Shown here: one piece after another, positions 1 through 7,947 of the stretch | Position numbering within the stretch: position 1 is the first letter of the stretch | Layout of the letters: the number at the start of each line of letters is the position of its first letter | Source of the DNA: Planctomycetota bacterium | Lineage (GTDB): Bacteria > Planctomycetota > Brocadiia > JAADGH01 | Length of the DNA stretch: 64,000 nucleotides | Direction: 5' to 3' | NCBI GenBank assembly: GCA_013152475.1 | Contig: JAADGH010000202.1 | Location: 17,281-81,280 of the forward strand | Notes under the pieces: model-generated | Told to the model about the DNA's origin: nothing | The model's input: only the letters and a program-made list of their open reading frames with translations | The model's database searches: none | Translations under genes and position numbers: made by a program

Positions 1-30
1 GTCCTGTTACCGACAGAATCGCTGGTTGGT

Positions 31-3000
31 TTACGGATACCCCGCGTAGTTCTCGAAGGCGTTGGCGGGGAAGATGAGGCCGGACGGAGAATCGAGGGCC
101 TTGAACGTATTATCAATGCCCATTCCCTCTGCGTCTATGCGGCCGTTAAAGTCCAGACCGACCCTCATGTCGCCGAACCGGCCTGTTCCGGCAACCGCCG
201 GGTCTCCCACATCCATTATGCCGTTCATATACCCGCCGATATTGATCCGGGTGCCCGCCGCTGTGCCGCCGATATATATGTACGGATATTCCTCGACCGG
301 GTCACCCGGGTCGGGGCTATCCGTTGGATCACCGATCAGGAAGTCGCCGCCCACCACCAGGCGATCCGTCAGGTCGCCCTCGATGAAGAGCCCCGCGGTG
401 TCCGACCAATCGCCGGGGGTGCCCGCTGCGACGCCGATGGCGATCCGGTTTACGTCCCCAAAGACGGTCCAGTCGAAGTTCGTGTCGTCATCGTAGAAGT
501 CGCCGACGATCTTCAGGCGTCCCAAGTCGCCCCCGCCGACGCCGGTACCCACGAAGCAGGAAACGCCGCCCATGTCTCCTCCTGCGCTCATATACGTCAG
601 CGATCCGGCCACATCCAGTGTGGGTTCGGGAAGGCCGTCGTACCAGGCGTATGCGATATCCGTCGACCATACCCCATGCACCCATGGCGTGATGTCGTCC
701 GCCGGGCTGTTCGTGATTCGCCGATCAGGCTCGGCGTCGGTCCAGTAATAGATATCGTAGTTGTAGATATCGCCAACAGGTTCTCTGTGCTGGTATGCGA
801 CACCGACATCGCCCGTGAATATGTTGTCCACCCATATGGACGGTTCGATGCTATACTCGCCGCTGTCCGGGTCGGTGGCGATTGCCTCTTCCGTAGTCAC
901 GCTGGTGTCAAAGTCTACGCTCCAGAGCCATATCTCAGGCTCGCCGGTGATTTCCTGTCCGGCGCTCATGGAGTACATCGGCGCCGGATCGTGGCCGGTG
1001 TCGCCGTAGCGTTCAAAGGCGATATACCGTATATTGTTCAGGTCGTCGCCGTAGGTGGAGGGATTCAGGTCGTCGGTGTCGTTGAACGTGATCTGATAAT
1101 TCATTCCCGCATGGTCCCAGAACCAGATTTCATAGTCTGTTGTGTCCGGGTCAAGCGGATCGGGCACTGGCAGGTCCCCCGCCCTCACATAGGCGATCTT
1201 GTCGTTCTCTATGGCGGGCGTCTCTCCGATGATATTGTCGGTTGGCGTCAGTCTCTGGTTTATGGGCAGCGGTGATACGACGGAAGTCGAGTCGATGGTT
1301 GAATAGCAGATGTAGAAAATCGTGTTATCGTCAGGGTCCTGCTGTTGCCATGCGAAGCGTATATTTGTGGCCGTGCTGGACTGATCGATCATTGGGTAGA
1401 GGTCGTCCACGTCGTTCCCGGTGCCAAGCTCGTCAGCCACCGCGACAAGGGTTGCGTTGTCCGCGTCGTCGAGCGGCAACGTAAAGGCCATAGTGCTGTT
1501 CCAGTAGCAAATCTCCCAGTCCGCCGGGTCCGTATCCTGCTGCCACTGCCAGACAATATGGATGACTCCCGTATTGTCCACAAAAATGCTCGGAAGGACA
1601 TCGTTGCGATCGTTGTCGGTCAACTGAATAGCGCCGCCGTCATTGATCTCGTAATAGATCTCCCAATCGTCGCCTGTGAAGTCGCGTTGCTGCCAGACGA
1701 CGTATTCATCGTCGAACGTGTCACGGTAAATGGAGGGACGGACCTCGCTGATGGGGTTGAGCGTTGACGTCCAGTTCGTGTCGACGTCCACTGCGGTATC
1801 ATAAACCCTGACGTCATAAGCCCCGTCACCAGTGTACCCGCCCAATACGGAGCCGCCCACGTTGATGCGGTTTGCATTGCCGTCGATGGAAATTTCGGAC
1901 GCGGACATGTCCCCGTAGATTTGGATCCGGTCGACATCGCCGCCGAGATTCAAAAGGCTGCTTTCGAGAGAGCCGCTGATCACGATTCGGGGCACGCCCA
2001 AGCCGGCATCCAAGACGCACGACGTCATACTTCCCATAACCTGGAATTTTGGAAGAGTCCCCGCCACACGGGTCTCAACCTCGGTTAGTCCTTTGACGGC
2101 GAGAATCTGTCTTGTCACGTTTCCGCCGATGTCAATGTCTGTCGTGTTTGCCGAACTCTCAATTTTTAGCGTGGGGATATCTCCCGTGATGTCGATCGTG
2201 GCGTTGTCGATCTGGTAGATCCTGAGCGACCCCCTCAAAACGCTTCCACCGAGGGTGAAGCTCGATCCCGTGCCGAAGTAGAACGGCAGCGACCCGCCGC
2301 GTTCCAGGTTTCCACCAACCGCTATGGTGAAGAACTGGCACGTGTTCCGCTCGATGACCCCGTCGATGGCGCCCCGCTTTACATAACCCAGGTTGCCCCC
2401 TACGGTGAACGTCGTGTCCTGAGCGGCGCCGAAGAGTTGAGCGTAGCCAAGATCTCCAGTCACGGTGATGTTCGAGTCCTGCCAAACGCCCGTCAGCCGA
2501 ATAACGTCCACGTCACCGTTCAGAGTGATATCGCTGAGAAACAGCCCGATGTTGGCCACGTCTGTCTTGAAGGTGAGACGGCCGGTGTCGCCGTTCACCA
2601 CGAGAGTGCTGGATACGCCGCCCACCTCGAAATCAGCGTATTCCCGATAGATCGTGATTCGGTCGACGGCTGGGAACCCGGGCGCGAACGAGCCGAGCTC
2701 AATATCCGTCGCCAGGCAGTATCTCTTGATGTCGAACTTCCGGATGGTGGACCCAATGGCTTCAATGTCAATGTCCATCACGGCAGCGTCCGGCTCCGAA
2801 TGTATGCCTCCCATGAGCTGGACGATCGACGCGTCTCCATCGATGTCGATCAGCGTATCGGGGTAGGCATGGCCGAGGCTGCTGACCAGGCCCTTGACGT
2901 ACAGTCTTCCAACATCGTTGGCATTGTCGAGAAGGATCGGTGTGATGTGGTGGACGGTAACCACGTTGCCGAAGATCTGGATCATACGGGCGTCGCCGTC

Positions 3001-4860
3001 GAGATTGAGCACGGCGTCGTTCATGCCGTCCCGCAGCAGAATCTTGTTGCTCGTTCCGGCGACCTGGATGCCGCCGCCGACCAGCCAGGAGTTGTCGAGA
3101 ATGCCGGTGACCTGCACCTGGTTCACGTTGCCGTCGATGACGATGTCCGTCTGCGCGACTGTGCCGCCTCTTGAAGTCAACACGATCCTGCCCAGGTCCT
3201 CGCCCGCGTCGCCGATCATGCCGCCGCCGATGAGGTCTGGTGTTGCAGAGGCGGGGGTCCGGACCGTGGCCCTGTAGCTCGTGGTCATATCCGTGCCCGA
3301 GAAGTCTACGTATGCAATGTCCGTTCCGGCAGGCGCGGCGCCGTTGGTGCCGTAGACCGTCGCCGTCCCCGCGCCCTTAAAGTTGAGCAGAATGGTGTCG
3401 CCATTGGCGTCGACGAACTGATAGCTGGTATTGGTAGTCCCGTTGAGCGGGGCCCCGGCCCCGAGGGCGTTCCCTGTGCCGTTCACATCGACATTGACGG
3501 TTGGCTCGTCCAGGTCGTCGCTGTCGATCGATATCGTGGCGTTGTGAGCGACGTTTGTGGTGGGGTCGTATACGACCACAACGTTCAGGGAATTGTGAGG
3601 CCCGATGAGGAACGGCAATGCGGGAATGGATGCCGGGTCCAGTGGGAACTGACCCGGATCAGCGCCGCCGACGGTTATCCCGGTGATCGTCAGCGGGCCG
3701 TCTCCGACGTTCCAGATGCTGATGGTTCGCGTGGTTCTGACCCCACCGGCCCCATCGTTGATGAAGTCGCCATAGGCCATGACGAGGTCAAGGGGGTCGC
3801 CTACGCCGTCGCGGACGTCGATCTCGCCTCCGGCGTAGAACTCTACTGGCAACGCGGCAGAATCGCCCGATTCGTTGCCTGCCGTGTCCACGGACCGGAC
3901 GGTGAAGTTATACGTGCCCAGCGGCTGTGTCGATAGGGTCTCTGTGCCACTGGGAGGGCCGGCAACGGCCGGGCCTTTGTAGATGCCGCCGTCGTCACCG
4001 GTTGTCGGAGCTTCCGACATCAGCGTGCCGTCACGGTACATCCGCCAATAGTCACCGACGCCAACTCCGATAATGTCGAAGGTAGGCGTTATATCGCTGG
4101 TATAGTCGTCATTGTTCAAGAGGCCCGTGTCGCTTCCCGGCTGCAGATCCGGGGCGCCCGCCGGGACGGCGGACGCCACGGTGTCGATGGTTACGACCAG
4201 AGCCGCCGACAGGACTGACACATTCCCGGCCAGATCGGTTTGACGGGCAGTGATGTTATATGTGGCATCGGCGAGGGCGGCCGGGATTGTGAAGGACCAC
4301 GAGCCGTCGACCAGAGCGGTGGTGGTTCCCTGCGAAACCGCCCCCCCGCCGTCGTCGGCGTATATCTCAACCGTCGCGCTGCCCTCGGAGGAGCCGGGAC
4401 CACCAGAGAACACCGGCAAATTGTCATTCGTGATATTATCCGTGTCAAGGATTCCTGAGTCGCTTGCCGCATCCAGATCGGGCGCGACGGGCGCGACGAC
4501 GGCGGTGTCGATCGTGGTGGGGTCACTGTCTATCTCGATTGGCCCCGCTGGTGTGAATGTCACATTGCAGGGGTAGAGTCCATCGAGCAAGGGGACGAGG
4601 GGGGCATAAGCGTATGTTCCAGCGCCGCCCACCACCGAGCCTACGATGTCCTCCGGGTCCACAATCGCGTTACCGTTCCAGTCGATGTCGATCGTTCCGC
4701 CCTGCGTAACGGTTACATCGTATGTCGGCAGGTTGATATTCGTGATGTTGTCGGTGTTTGACGCCCCGGAATCGCTGCCGGCCTGGAGGTCGATGGTTAC
4801 AGGAGCGATGCGGGGCTCAAGCTCCTCGATGCGAAGCGTTCGGTGGACTCTACGTGACAT
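31..4860 (-). CDS. Giant LEPR-motif extracellular repeat protein
   Basis: A secreted or surface protein of about 1609 residues; its function is unknown. The N-terminus carries RTLRIEELEPRIAP, a LEPR-type motif seen at the start of many very large planctomycete surface proteins. Then come three calcium-loop/Ig-like segments starting with variants of DSGxxxTDNIT (first ~300 residues), a choice-of-anchor/ASH-like domain (about 345-460), a long stretch of short G/D/I-rich repeats that looks like a beta-helix (about 480-1030), and WQQ/YW repeats resembling a WD40/TolB-type propeller (about 1040-1420). It ends with more beta-helix-like repeats. I chose the ATG at 4860 because a GAGGA ribosome-binding site lies 5 nt upstream; an in-frame start at 4896 is possible but lacks such a site. 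It stands alone and is transcribed from its own promoter. Confidence 0.85.
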   Translation of the reverse strand: MSRRVHRTLRIEELEPRIAPVTIDLQAGSDSGASNTDNITNINLPTYDVTVTQGGTIDIDWNGNAIVDPEDIVGSVVGGAGTYAYAPLVPLLDGLYPCNVTFTPAGPIEIDSDPTTIDTAVVAPVAPDLDAASDSGILDTDNITNDNLPVFSGGPGSSEGSATVEIYADDGGGAVSQGTTTALVDGSWSFTIPAALADATYNITARQTDLAGNVSVLSAALVVTIDTVASAVPAGAPDLQPGSDTGLLNNDDYTSDITPTFDIIGVGVGDYWRMYRDGTLMSEAPTTGDDGGIYKGPAVAGPPSGTETLSTQPLGTYNFTVRSVDTAGNESGDSAALPVEFYAGGEIDVRDGVGDPLDLVMAYGDFINDGAGGVRTTRTISIWNVGDGPLTITGITVGGADPGQFPLDPASIPALPFLIGPHNSLNVVVVYDPTTNVAHNATISIDSDDLDEPTVNVDVNGTGNALGAGAPLNGTTNTSYQFVDANGDTILLNFKGAGTATVYGTNGAAPAGTDIAYVDFSGTDMTTSYRATVRTPASATPDLIGGGMIGDAGEDLGRIVLTSRGGTVAQTDIVIDGNVNQVQVTGILDNSWLVGGGIQVAGTSNKILLRDGMNDAVLNLDGDARMIQIFGNVVTVHHITPILLDNANDVGRLYVKGLVSSLGHAYPDTLIDIDGDASIVQLMGGIHSEPDAAVMDIDIEAIGSTIRKFDIKRYCLATDIELGSFAPGFPAVDRITIYREYADFEVGGVSSTLVVNGDTGRLTFKTDVANIGLFLSDITLNGDVDVIRLTGVWQDSNITVTGDLGYAQLFGAAQDTTFTVGGNLGYVKRGAIDGVIERNTCQFFTIAVGGNLERGGSLPFYFGTGSSFTLGGSVLRGSLRIYQIDNATIDITGDIPTLKIESSANTTDIDIGGNVTRQILAVKGLTEVETRVAGTLPKFQVMGSMTSCVLDAGLGVPRIVISGSLESSLLNLGGDVDRIQIYGDMSASEISIDGNANRINVGGSVLGGYTGDGAYDVRVYDTAVDVDTNWTSTLNPISEVRPSIYRDTFDDEYVVWQQRDFTGDDWEIYYEINDGGAIQLTDNDRNDVLPSIFVDNTGVIHIVWQWQQDTDPADWEICYWNSTMAFTLPLDDADNATLVAVADELGTGNDVDDLYPMIDQSSTATNIRFAWQQQDPDDNTIFYICYSTIDSTSVVSPLPINQRLTPTDNIIGETPAIENDKIAYVRAGDLPVPDPLDPDTTDYEIWFWDHAGMNYQITFNDTDDLNPSTYGDDLNNIRYIAFERYGDTGHDPAPMYSMSAGQEITGEPEIWLWSVDFDTSVTTEEAIATDPDSGEYSIEPSIWVDNIFTGDVGVAYQHREPVGDIYNYDIYYWTDAEPDRRITNSPADDITPWVHGVWSTDIAYAWYDGLPEPTLDVAGSLTYMSAGGDMGGVSCFVGTGVGGGDLGRLKIVGDFYDDDTNFDWTVFGDVNRIAIGVAAGTPGDWSDTAGLFIEGDLTDRLVVGGDFLIGDPTDSPDPGDPVEEYPYIYIGGTAAGTRINIGGYMNGIMDVGDPAVAGTGRFGDMRVGLDFNGRIDAEGMGIDNTFKALDSPSGLIFPANAFENYAGYP

Positions 4861-5042
4861 GACATTCCTCTTCCCAAAGGCTTGGATTTGGGTCAAGCGT
4901 CAACAGGATGAAGTTGTATATCGGGTGCATTCGGGGAACAAACTCCCCACACGAGGGTGCACAAGTTACCCAACAAGAAACGTCGCACGGGTGTCTGCTA
5001 TCGTACATAAGAGCTTCCCGATGCGTCCTGGGAGGTTATGCA

Positions 5043-5071
5043 ATTATAGAAAAACCATGTACGCCTGTCAA
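5043..5071 (-). promoter_or_regulatory. Perfect-consensus sigma70 promoter of the LEPR gene
   Basis: Minus strand: TTGACA (5071-5066), a 17-nt spacer and TATAAT (5048-5043). Both hexamers match consensus exactly. Predicted transcription start is near 5036, giving a leader of about 175 nt before the ATG at 4860. Confidence 0.85.
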
Positions 5072-5275
5072 GCGCTATCCTGAGAATTCTTGGAAAAAAC
5101 AACTGTACGAGATATGCTGACCCCAGACTGGGTCGGTTTGCGAAAAGGGACACAGTCCCCCGGTCCGCTTGCCATTCTGCGGCATCCTCCGGGGTCTGTC
5201 GGACGCTCAGACCCAGATGGCCATAGGTTCCGGGATACGTCTGGCGGATTTTTCGAAATTTTTGTTGTTTTTCCC

Positions 5276-5303
5276 TTGACAACGAGCCGCAATATGATAT
5301 TAT
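5276..5303 (+). promoter_or_regulatory. Promoter of the Rrf2-hcp operon
   Basis: TTGACA at 5276-5281, a 16-nt spacer and TATTAT at 5298-5303. The start of transcription would fall near 5310, inside the operator palindrome, so a bound repressor would block RNA polymerase. Confidence 0.75.
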
Positions 5304-5322
5304 AGTATGAGAATACCATAAT
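5299..5322. promoter_or_regulatory. Palindromic operator for the Rrf2 regulator
   Basis: Near-perfect inverted repeat: ATTATAGTAT, spacer GAGA, ATACCATAAT. Nine of ten arm positions pair. It overlaps the -10 element and the predicted start site, directly upstream of an Rrf2-family gene. That placement fits an autorepressor site; the assignment to this regulator is inference. Confidence 0.7.
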
Positions 5323-5337
5323 TGGTGTGTGCAGAAG

Positions 5338-5769
5338 ATGAACAGTATACTGAAGATATCGGAGGCGGCGTCGCTGGCATTGCATGCCATGGCCTATCTT
5401 GCCGCGCACTCGACACGGCGCGTAGCGACGCAGGAGATTGCTGAGTCTCTCCATGCCTCGCGGAACCACCTGTCCAAGGTGCTGCAACGGTTGAATAAGG
5501 CGGGGCTTGTGGCGTCGGTTCCCGGTCCGGGAGGGGGTGTTGAGTTGGCGGAGGAGGCGGAGGAGGTCAGCCTGATTGATATCTACGAGGTGATTGACGG
5601 TCCCCTGCGGTCAGGTGGCTGCCTTCTGGGGCATCGCATTTGCAAAGGGGAAGAATGCGTCCTCGGAGGGCTGGTGGAGAGATTGAGCAAGCAGACAAGA
5701 GACTATCTGTCGGCAACACGGTTGTCCGATCTGAAAAGGGTCTTCAGGAGTGATGACAATGATTCGTAG
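5338..5769 (+). CDS. Rrf2-family regulator, NsrR-like, first paralogue
   Basis: A 143-residue winged-helix repressor. Residues about 5-70 form the Rrf2 DNA-binding domain (ISEAASLALHAM start, helix-turn-helix ASRNHLSKVLQRL). Three cysteines, C95, C102 and C107, sit where IscR and NsrR hold an iron-sulfur cluster, so NO or redox sensing is likely. I chose ATG 5338 over GTG 5329 because it aligns exactly with the start of the paralogue at 13154, which is also 143 residues. It heads the operon containing YgbA-family and Hcp genes, both NsrR targets in enterobacteria, which supports an NsrR-like role. It overlaps the next gene by 11 nt. Confidence 0.85.
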   Translation: MNSILKISEAASLALHAMAYLAAHSTRRVATQEIAESLHASRNHLSKVLQRLNKAGLVASVPGPGGGVELAEEAEEVSLIDIYEVIDGPLRSGGCLLGHRICKGEECVLGGLVERLSKQTRDYLSATRLSDLKRVFRSDDNDS

Positions 5770-6496
5770 AAAGATCGTGCATATTGATGAAGAGAAATGC
5801 GACGGCTGCGGCCAGTGTGTGGACGCCTGCGCCGAGGGCGCGATCCAGATCGTTGACGGCAAGGCGCGGCTGGTGAGCGACACCTACTGCGACGGTCTGG
5901 GCGATTGCCTGGGCGAGTGCCCCCAGGGAGCGATTACCGTTGAGGAGCGCGAGGCCGAGCCATTCGACGAGGAGGCCGCAAAAGAGCATGTGCAACGGTT
6001 GACTCAGAAAGAGAGCAAATTGCCCTGCGGCTGCCCGGGTTCGTCGGTAAAGGAAATCGTTCGTCCCACACCGCCGGATGCCCAAACACCGTGCGAGATG
6101 GTTTCCTCGGAGCTGACCAACTGGCCGGTTCAGTTAACACTCGTTCCGCCGGATGCCCCCTATTTCAAGGGTGCGGACCTGCTTGTCGTTGCCGATTGTG
6201 TGCCCTTCGCCTTTGCGGGTTTTCACGAGCGTTTTCTGCGGGGGAAGCCGGTGGTGGTGGGCTGCCCGAAGCTCGACGATCCGGAGTCGCACGCGGAGAA
6301 GTTGACCGAGATACTGAAGTGTTCCTCGATCAAGACCCTGACGGTCGTCCACATGGAAGTCCCCTGTTGCTCCGGCCTGACGCGAATTGCGGAGGCTGCG
6401 TTGGAGGCCAGCGGCGGCGGGATCCCGTTCCACGATGTGACCATCGGCATCCGGGGCGAGGTCCTCAAAGAGGAGCTTGTGGGAGAGGAGGCCTGA
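5759..6496 (+). CDS. Ferredoxin-domain iron-sulfur protein
   Basis: A 245-residue protein, probably a cytoplasmic electron carrier for the Hcp system. The N-terminal ferredoxin domain has a full first motif (C14, C17, C20, C24). Its second motif reads C44-DGL-GD-C50-LGE-C54, with Leu at the position of the second cysteine, so the second cluster may be absent or 3Fe. The remaining ~190 residues contain further cysteines (LPCGCP, ADCVPF, VGCPK, PCCSG) and match no domain I can name. Similar ferredoxin proteins are commonly encoded beside hcp in anaerobes. The ATG at 5759 is preferred: AGGAG lies 8 nt upstream, whereas the start codons at 5750 and 5753 are too close to it. Confidence 0.8.
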   Translation: MIRRKIVHIDEEKCDGCGQCVDACAEGAIQIVDGKARLVSDTYCDGLGDCLGECPQGAITVEEREAEPFDEEAAKEHVQRLTQKESKLPCGCPGSSVKEIVRPTPPDAQTPCEMVSSELTNWPVQLTLVPPDAPYFKGADLLVVADCVPFAFAGFHERFLRGKPVVVGCPKLDDPESHAEKLTEILKCSSIKTLTVVHMEVPCCSGLTRIAEAALEASGGGIPFHDVTIGIRGEVLKEELVGEEA

Positions 6497-6499
6497 GCC

Positions 6500-7255
6500 A
6501 TGGCGAAGTTCCACTGCCCCGGCCAAGACATGCGGTTCTGGAAGCCCAAGGACGTGTTCGAGGCATCCTGTCCGCACTGCGGGGCGGCGATGGAGTTCTG
6601 GAAGGACGACCCCTTCCGCAAGTGCAAGGCCTGCGGGCAAAAGGTGCGAAACCCGAAGATCGACCTGGGGTGCGCCAAGTGGTGCAAGTATGCCGAGCAG
6701 TGCCTGGGCTATATGCCCGAGGTCGAGACCGACCCGGACATGTCGGTGTGCGAGCAACTGATCTCGGCGATGAAGAAAGTGTTCGGCCCGGATCAAAAGC
6801 GCGTCGTTCATGCTCTGGAGGTACAGAAGTACGCCGAGGGGATCATGGCGAAGGAGGGCGGCTCGCCATTGGTCGTGATGGCCGCGGCGATCCTCCACGA
6901 CATAGGCATCCAGGAGGCGGAGCGGAAGCACGGGTCGGCGGCGGGGAAGTACCAGGAGATCGAAGGGCCGCCGATTGCGAAGGAGATCATGGAGGACATT
7001 GGCCTGGAGGAAGAAACCGTCGATCATGTGTGCCGCATCATCGGGCGCCACCACAGCGCCCGCGACATCGACACGCTCGAGTTCCGGATCATCTGGGACG
7101 CCGACTGGATCGTGAACATCCCCGAGGAATGCGGTGGGAAAAGCCCCGATGAACTCAAGGAGTTCATCGAACGGATATTCCGCACGGAGACGGGGCGGTC
7201 CATTGCGCTGAGGAGATACATTCCGCAACACAGTTCAGAGGGAATCCAGAAATGA
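6500..7255 (+). CDS. Zinc-ribbon HD-domain phosphohydrolase
   Basis: A 251-residue protein with a cysteine-rich N-terminal third (CPHCG, CKACG, then CAKWCKYAEQC) that looks like a zinc-ribbon or metal-binding module. A C-terminal HD domain follows (AAAILHDIG, then IGRHHSARD and IWDADWIVN), with the His-Asp pair of metal-dependent phosphohydrolases. The substrate is unknown. It starts 3 nt after the ferredoxin gene and overlaps the cupin gene by 4 nt, so it is tightly coupled within the nitrosative-stress operon. The HD and N-terminal metal site suggest a signalling or nucleotide-cleaning role, which is inference only. Confidence 0.8.
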   Translation: MAKFHCPGQDMRFWKPKDVFEASCPHCGAAMEFWKDDPFRKCKACGQKVRNPKIDLGCAKWCKYAEQCLGYMPEVETDPDMSVCEQLISAMKKVFGPDQKRVVHALEVQKYAEGIMAKEGGSPLVVMAAAILHDIGIQEAERKHGSAAGKYQEIEGPPIAKEIMEDIGLEEETVDHVCRIIGRHHSARDIDTLEFRIIWDADWIVNIPEECGGKSPDELKEFIERIFRTETGRSIALRRYIPQHSSEGIQK

Positions 7256-7617
7256 CAGACAAATGTAAAGAATGTGGGTGTGGTTCGTCCGATGTAAAAT
7301 TGCCCAAGGCCGAAGCGGTAGATCTGGCGAATGCCGTGGACTATGCCGAGGGGGCCATCGTCAGTCGAACGATTGCCGAGAACGATGCCGGCACGCTGAC
7401 GCTGTTTGCGTTCGCCGCCGGGCAGGGCCTGAGCGAGCACTCCGCGCCGTTCGACGCCATCGTTCATGTCCTTGACGGTGAGGCAGAACTGACCATCGGC
7501 GGCAAGGCCGTGGCGGCGAAGGAGGGGCAGGTGGTGGTCATGCCCGCCGATGTGCCCCACGCGGTGAGGGCCCCGAAGCCGTTCAAGATGCTCCTGACGA
7601 TGCTGCGGGCCAAGTGA
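7252..7617 (+). CDS. Small cupin-domain protein
   Basis: A 121-residue single-domain cupin. The beta-barrel region covers about 35-118, with GQGLSEHSAPFDAIVHVLDG and MPADVPHAVRAP supplying the usual metal-ligand histidines. A short cysteine cluster (CKECGCG, residues 5-11) precedes it. The reaction is unknown; small cupins of this kind often accompany redox and stress genes. Start and stop overlap both neighbours (ATGA at 7252, TGATG at 7615), so translation is probably coupled through the operon. Confidence 0.85.
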   Translation: MTDKCKECGCGSSDVKLPKAEAVDLANAVDYAEGAIVSRTIAENDAGTLTLFAFAAGQGLSEHSAPFDAIVHVLDGEAELTIGGKAVAAKEGQVVVMPADVPHAVRAPKPFKMLLTMLRAK

Positions 7618-7916
7618 TGAGCCGGAAGACAGTGGACAGAGAACGGCAGACGCTGACCCGATTCGTGGAGGTCTATTGCCGTGAGCATCACCACCGCAAT
7701 GGCAATGGCCTCTGCGAGGAGTGTGGCGACCTGCTGGACTATGCGAGGAAGCGCCTGGAGCGATGCCCTCACGATCCGAAACCCAAATGCAAGGACTGTG
7801 AGACCCATTGCTACAAGCCGGAGTATCGAGCAAGGATCAAAGAGGTGATGCGCTTCTCGGGGATGCACTTCGTGAAGCGCGGGCGGATGGACTGGCTGAT
7901 CAAGTATTTTCTGTGA
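7617..7916 (+). CDS. ygbA: YgbA-family nitrosative-stress protein
   Basis: A 99-residue cysteine- and histidine-rich protein of the YgbA_NO family (nitrous oxide-stimulated promoter family). The typical pattern is clear: ERQTLTRFVEVYCREHH, GLCEECGDLLDYARKRLERCP, then KCKDCETHCYKPEYR and VMRFSG. In enterobacteria ygbA is one of the most strongly NO-induced genes and is repressed by NsrR; it has been linked to recovery of growth after NO stress. Its presence here with an Rrf2 regulator and hcp is the strongest clue that the operon answers reactive nitrogen. Start at ATG 7617 overlaps the cupin stop; GTG 7614 is an alternative. Confidence 0.88.
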   Translation: MSRKTVDRERQTLTRFVEVYCREHHHRNGNGLCEECGDLLDYARKRLERCPHDPKPKCKDCETHCYKPEYRARIKEVMRFSGMHFVKRGRMDWLIKYFL

Positions 7917-7947
7917 GAAGAAAGCACCCAACGAAGGAGGAGAGAGA

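Larger units (their letters stand above)
4861..5337. other. Divergent intergenic region and LEPR leader
   Basis: This 477-bp gap separates the leftward LEPR gene from the rightward Rrf2 gene. It holds the LEPR promoter and leader, and the Rrf2 promoter and operator. In the LEPR leader a nested hairpin can form at 4925-4962 (outer stem GTGCA/TGCAC, inner stem GGGGA/TCCCC). Another inverted repeat, GGGTCTG/CAGACCC, lies near 5195-5217. I do not recognise a riboswitch class in it, and no gene is visible. Confidence 0.6.

Noticed and set aside
4861-5036. Possible riboswitch in the LEPR leader
   Set aside because: Hairpins are present but do not match any ligand-binding consensus I know; recorded only as structured leader.
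5195-5217. GGGTCTG/CAGACCC hairpin as a terminator
   Set aside because: No gene ends before it in either direction and no T-run follows.
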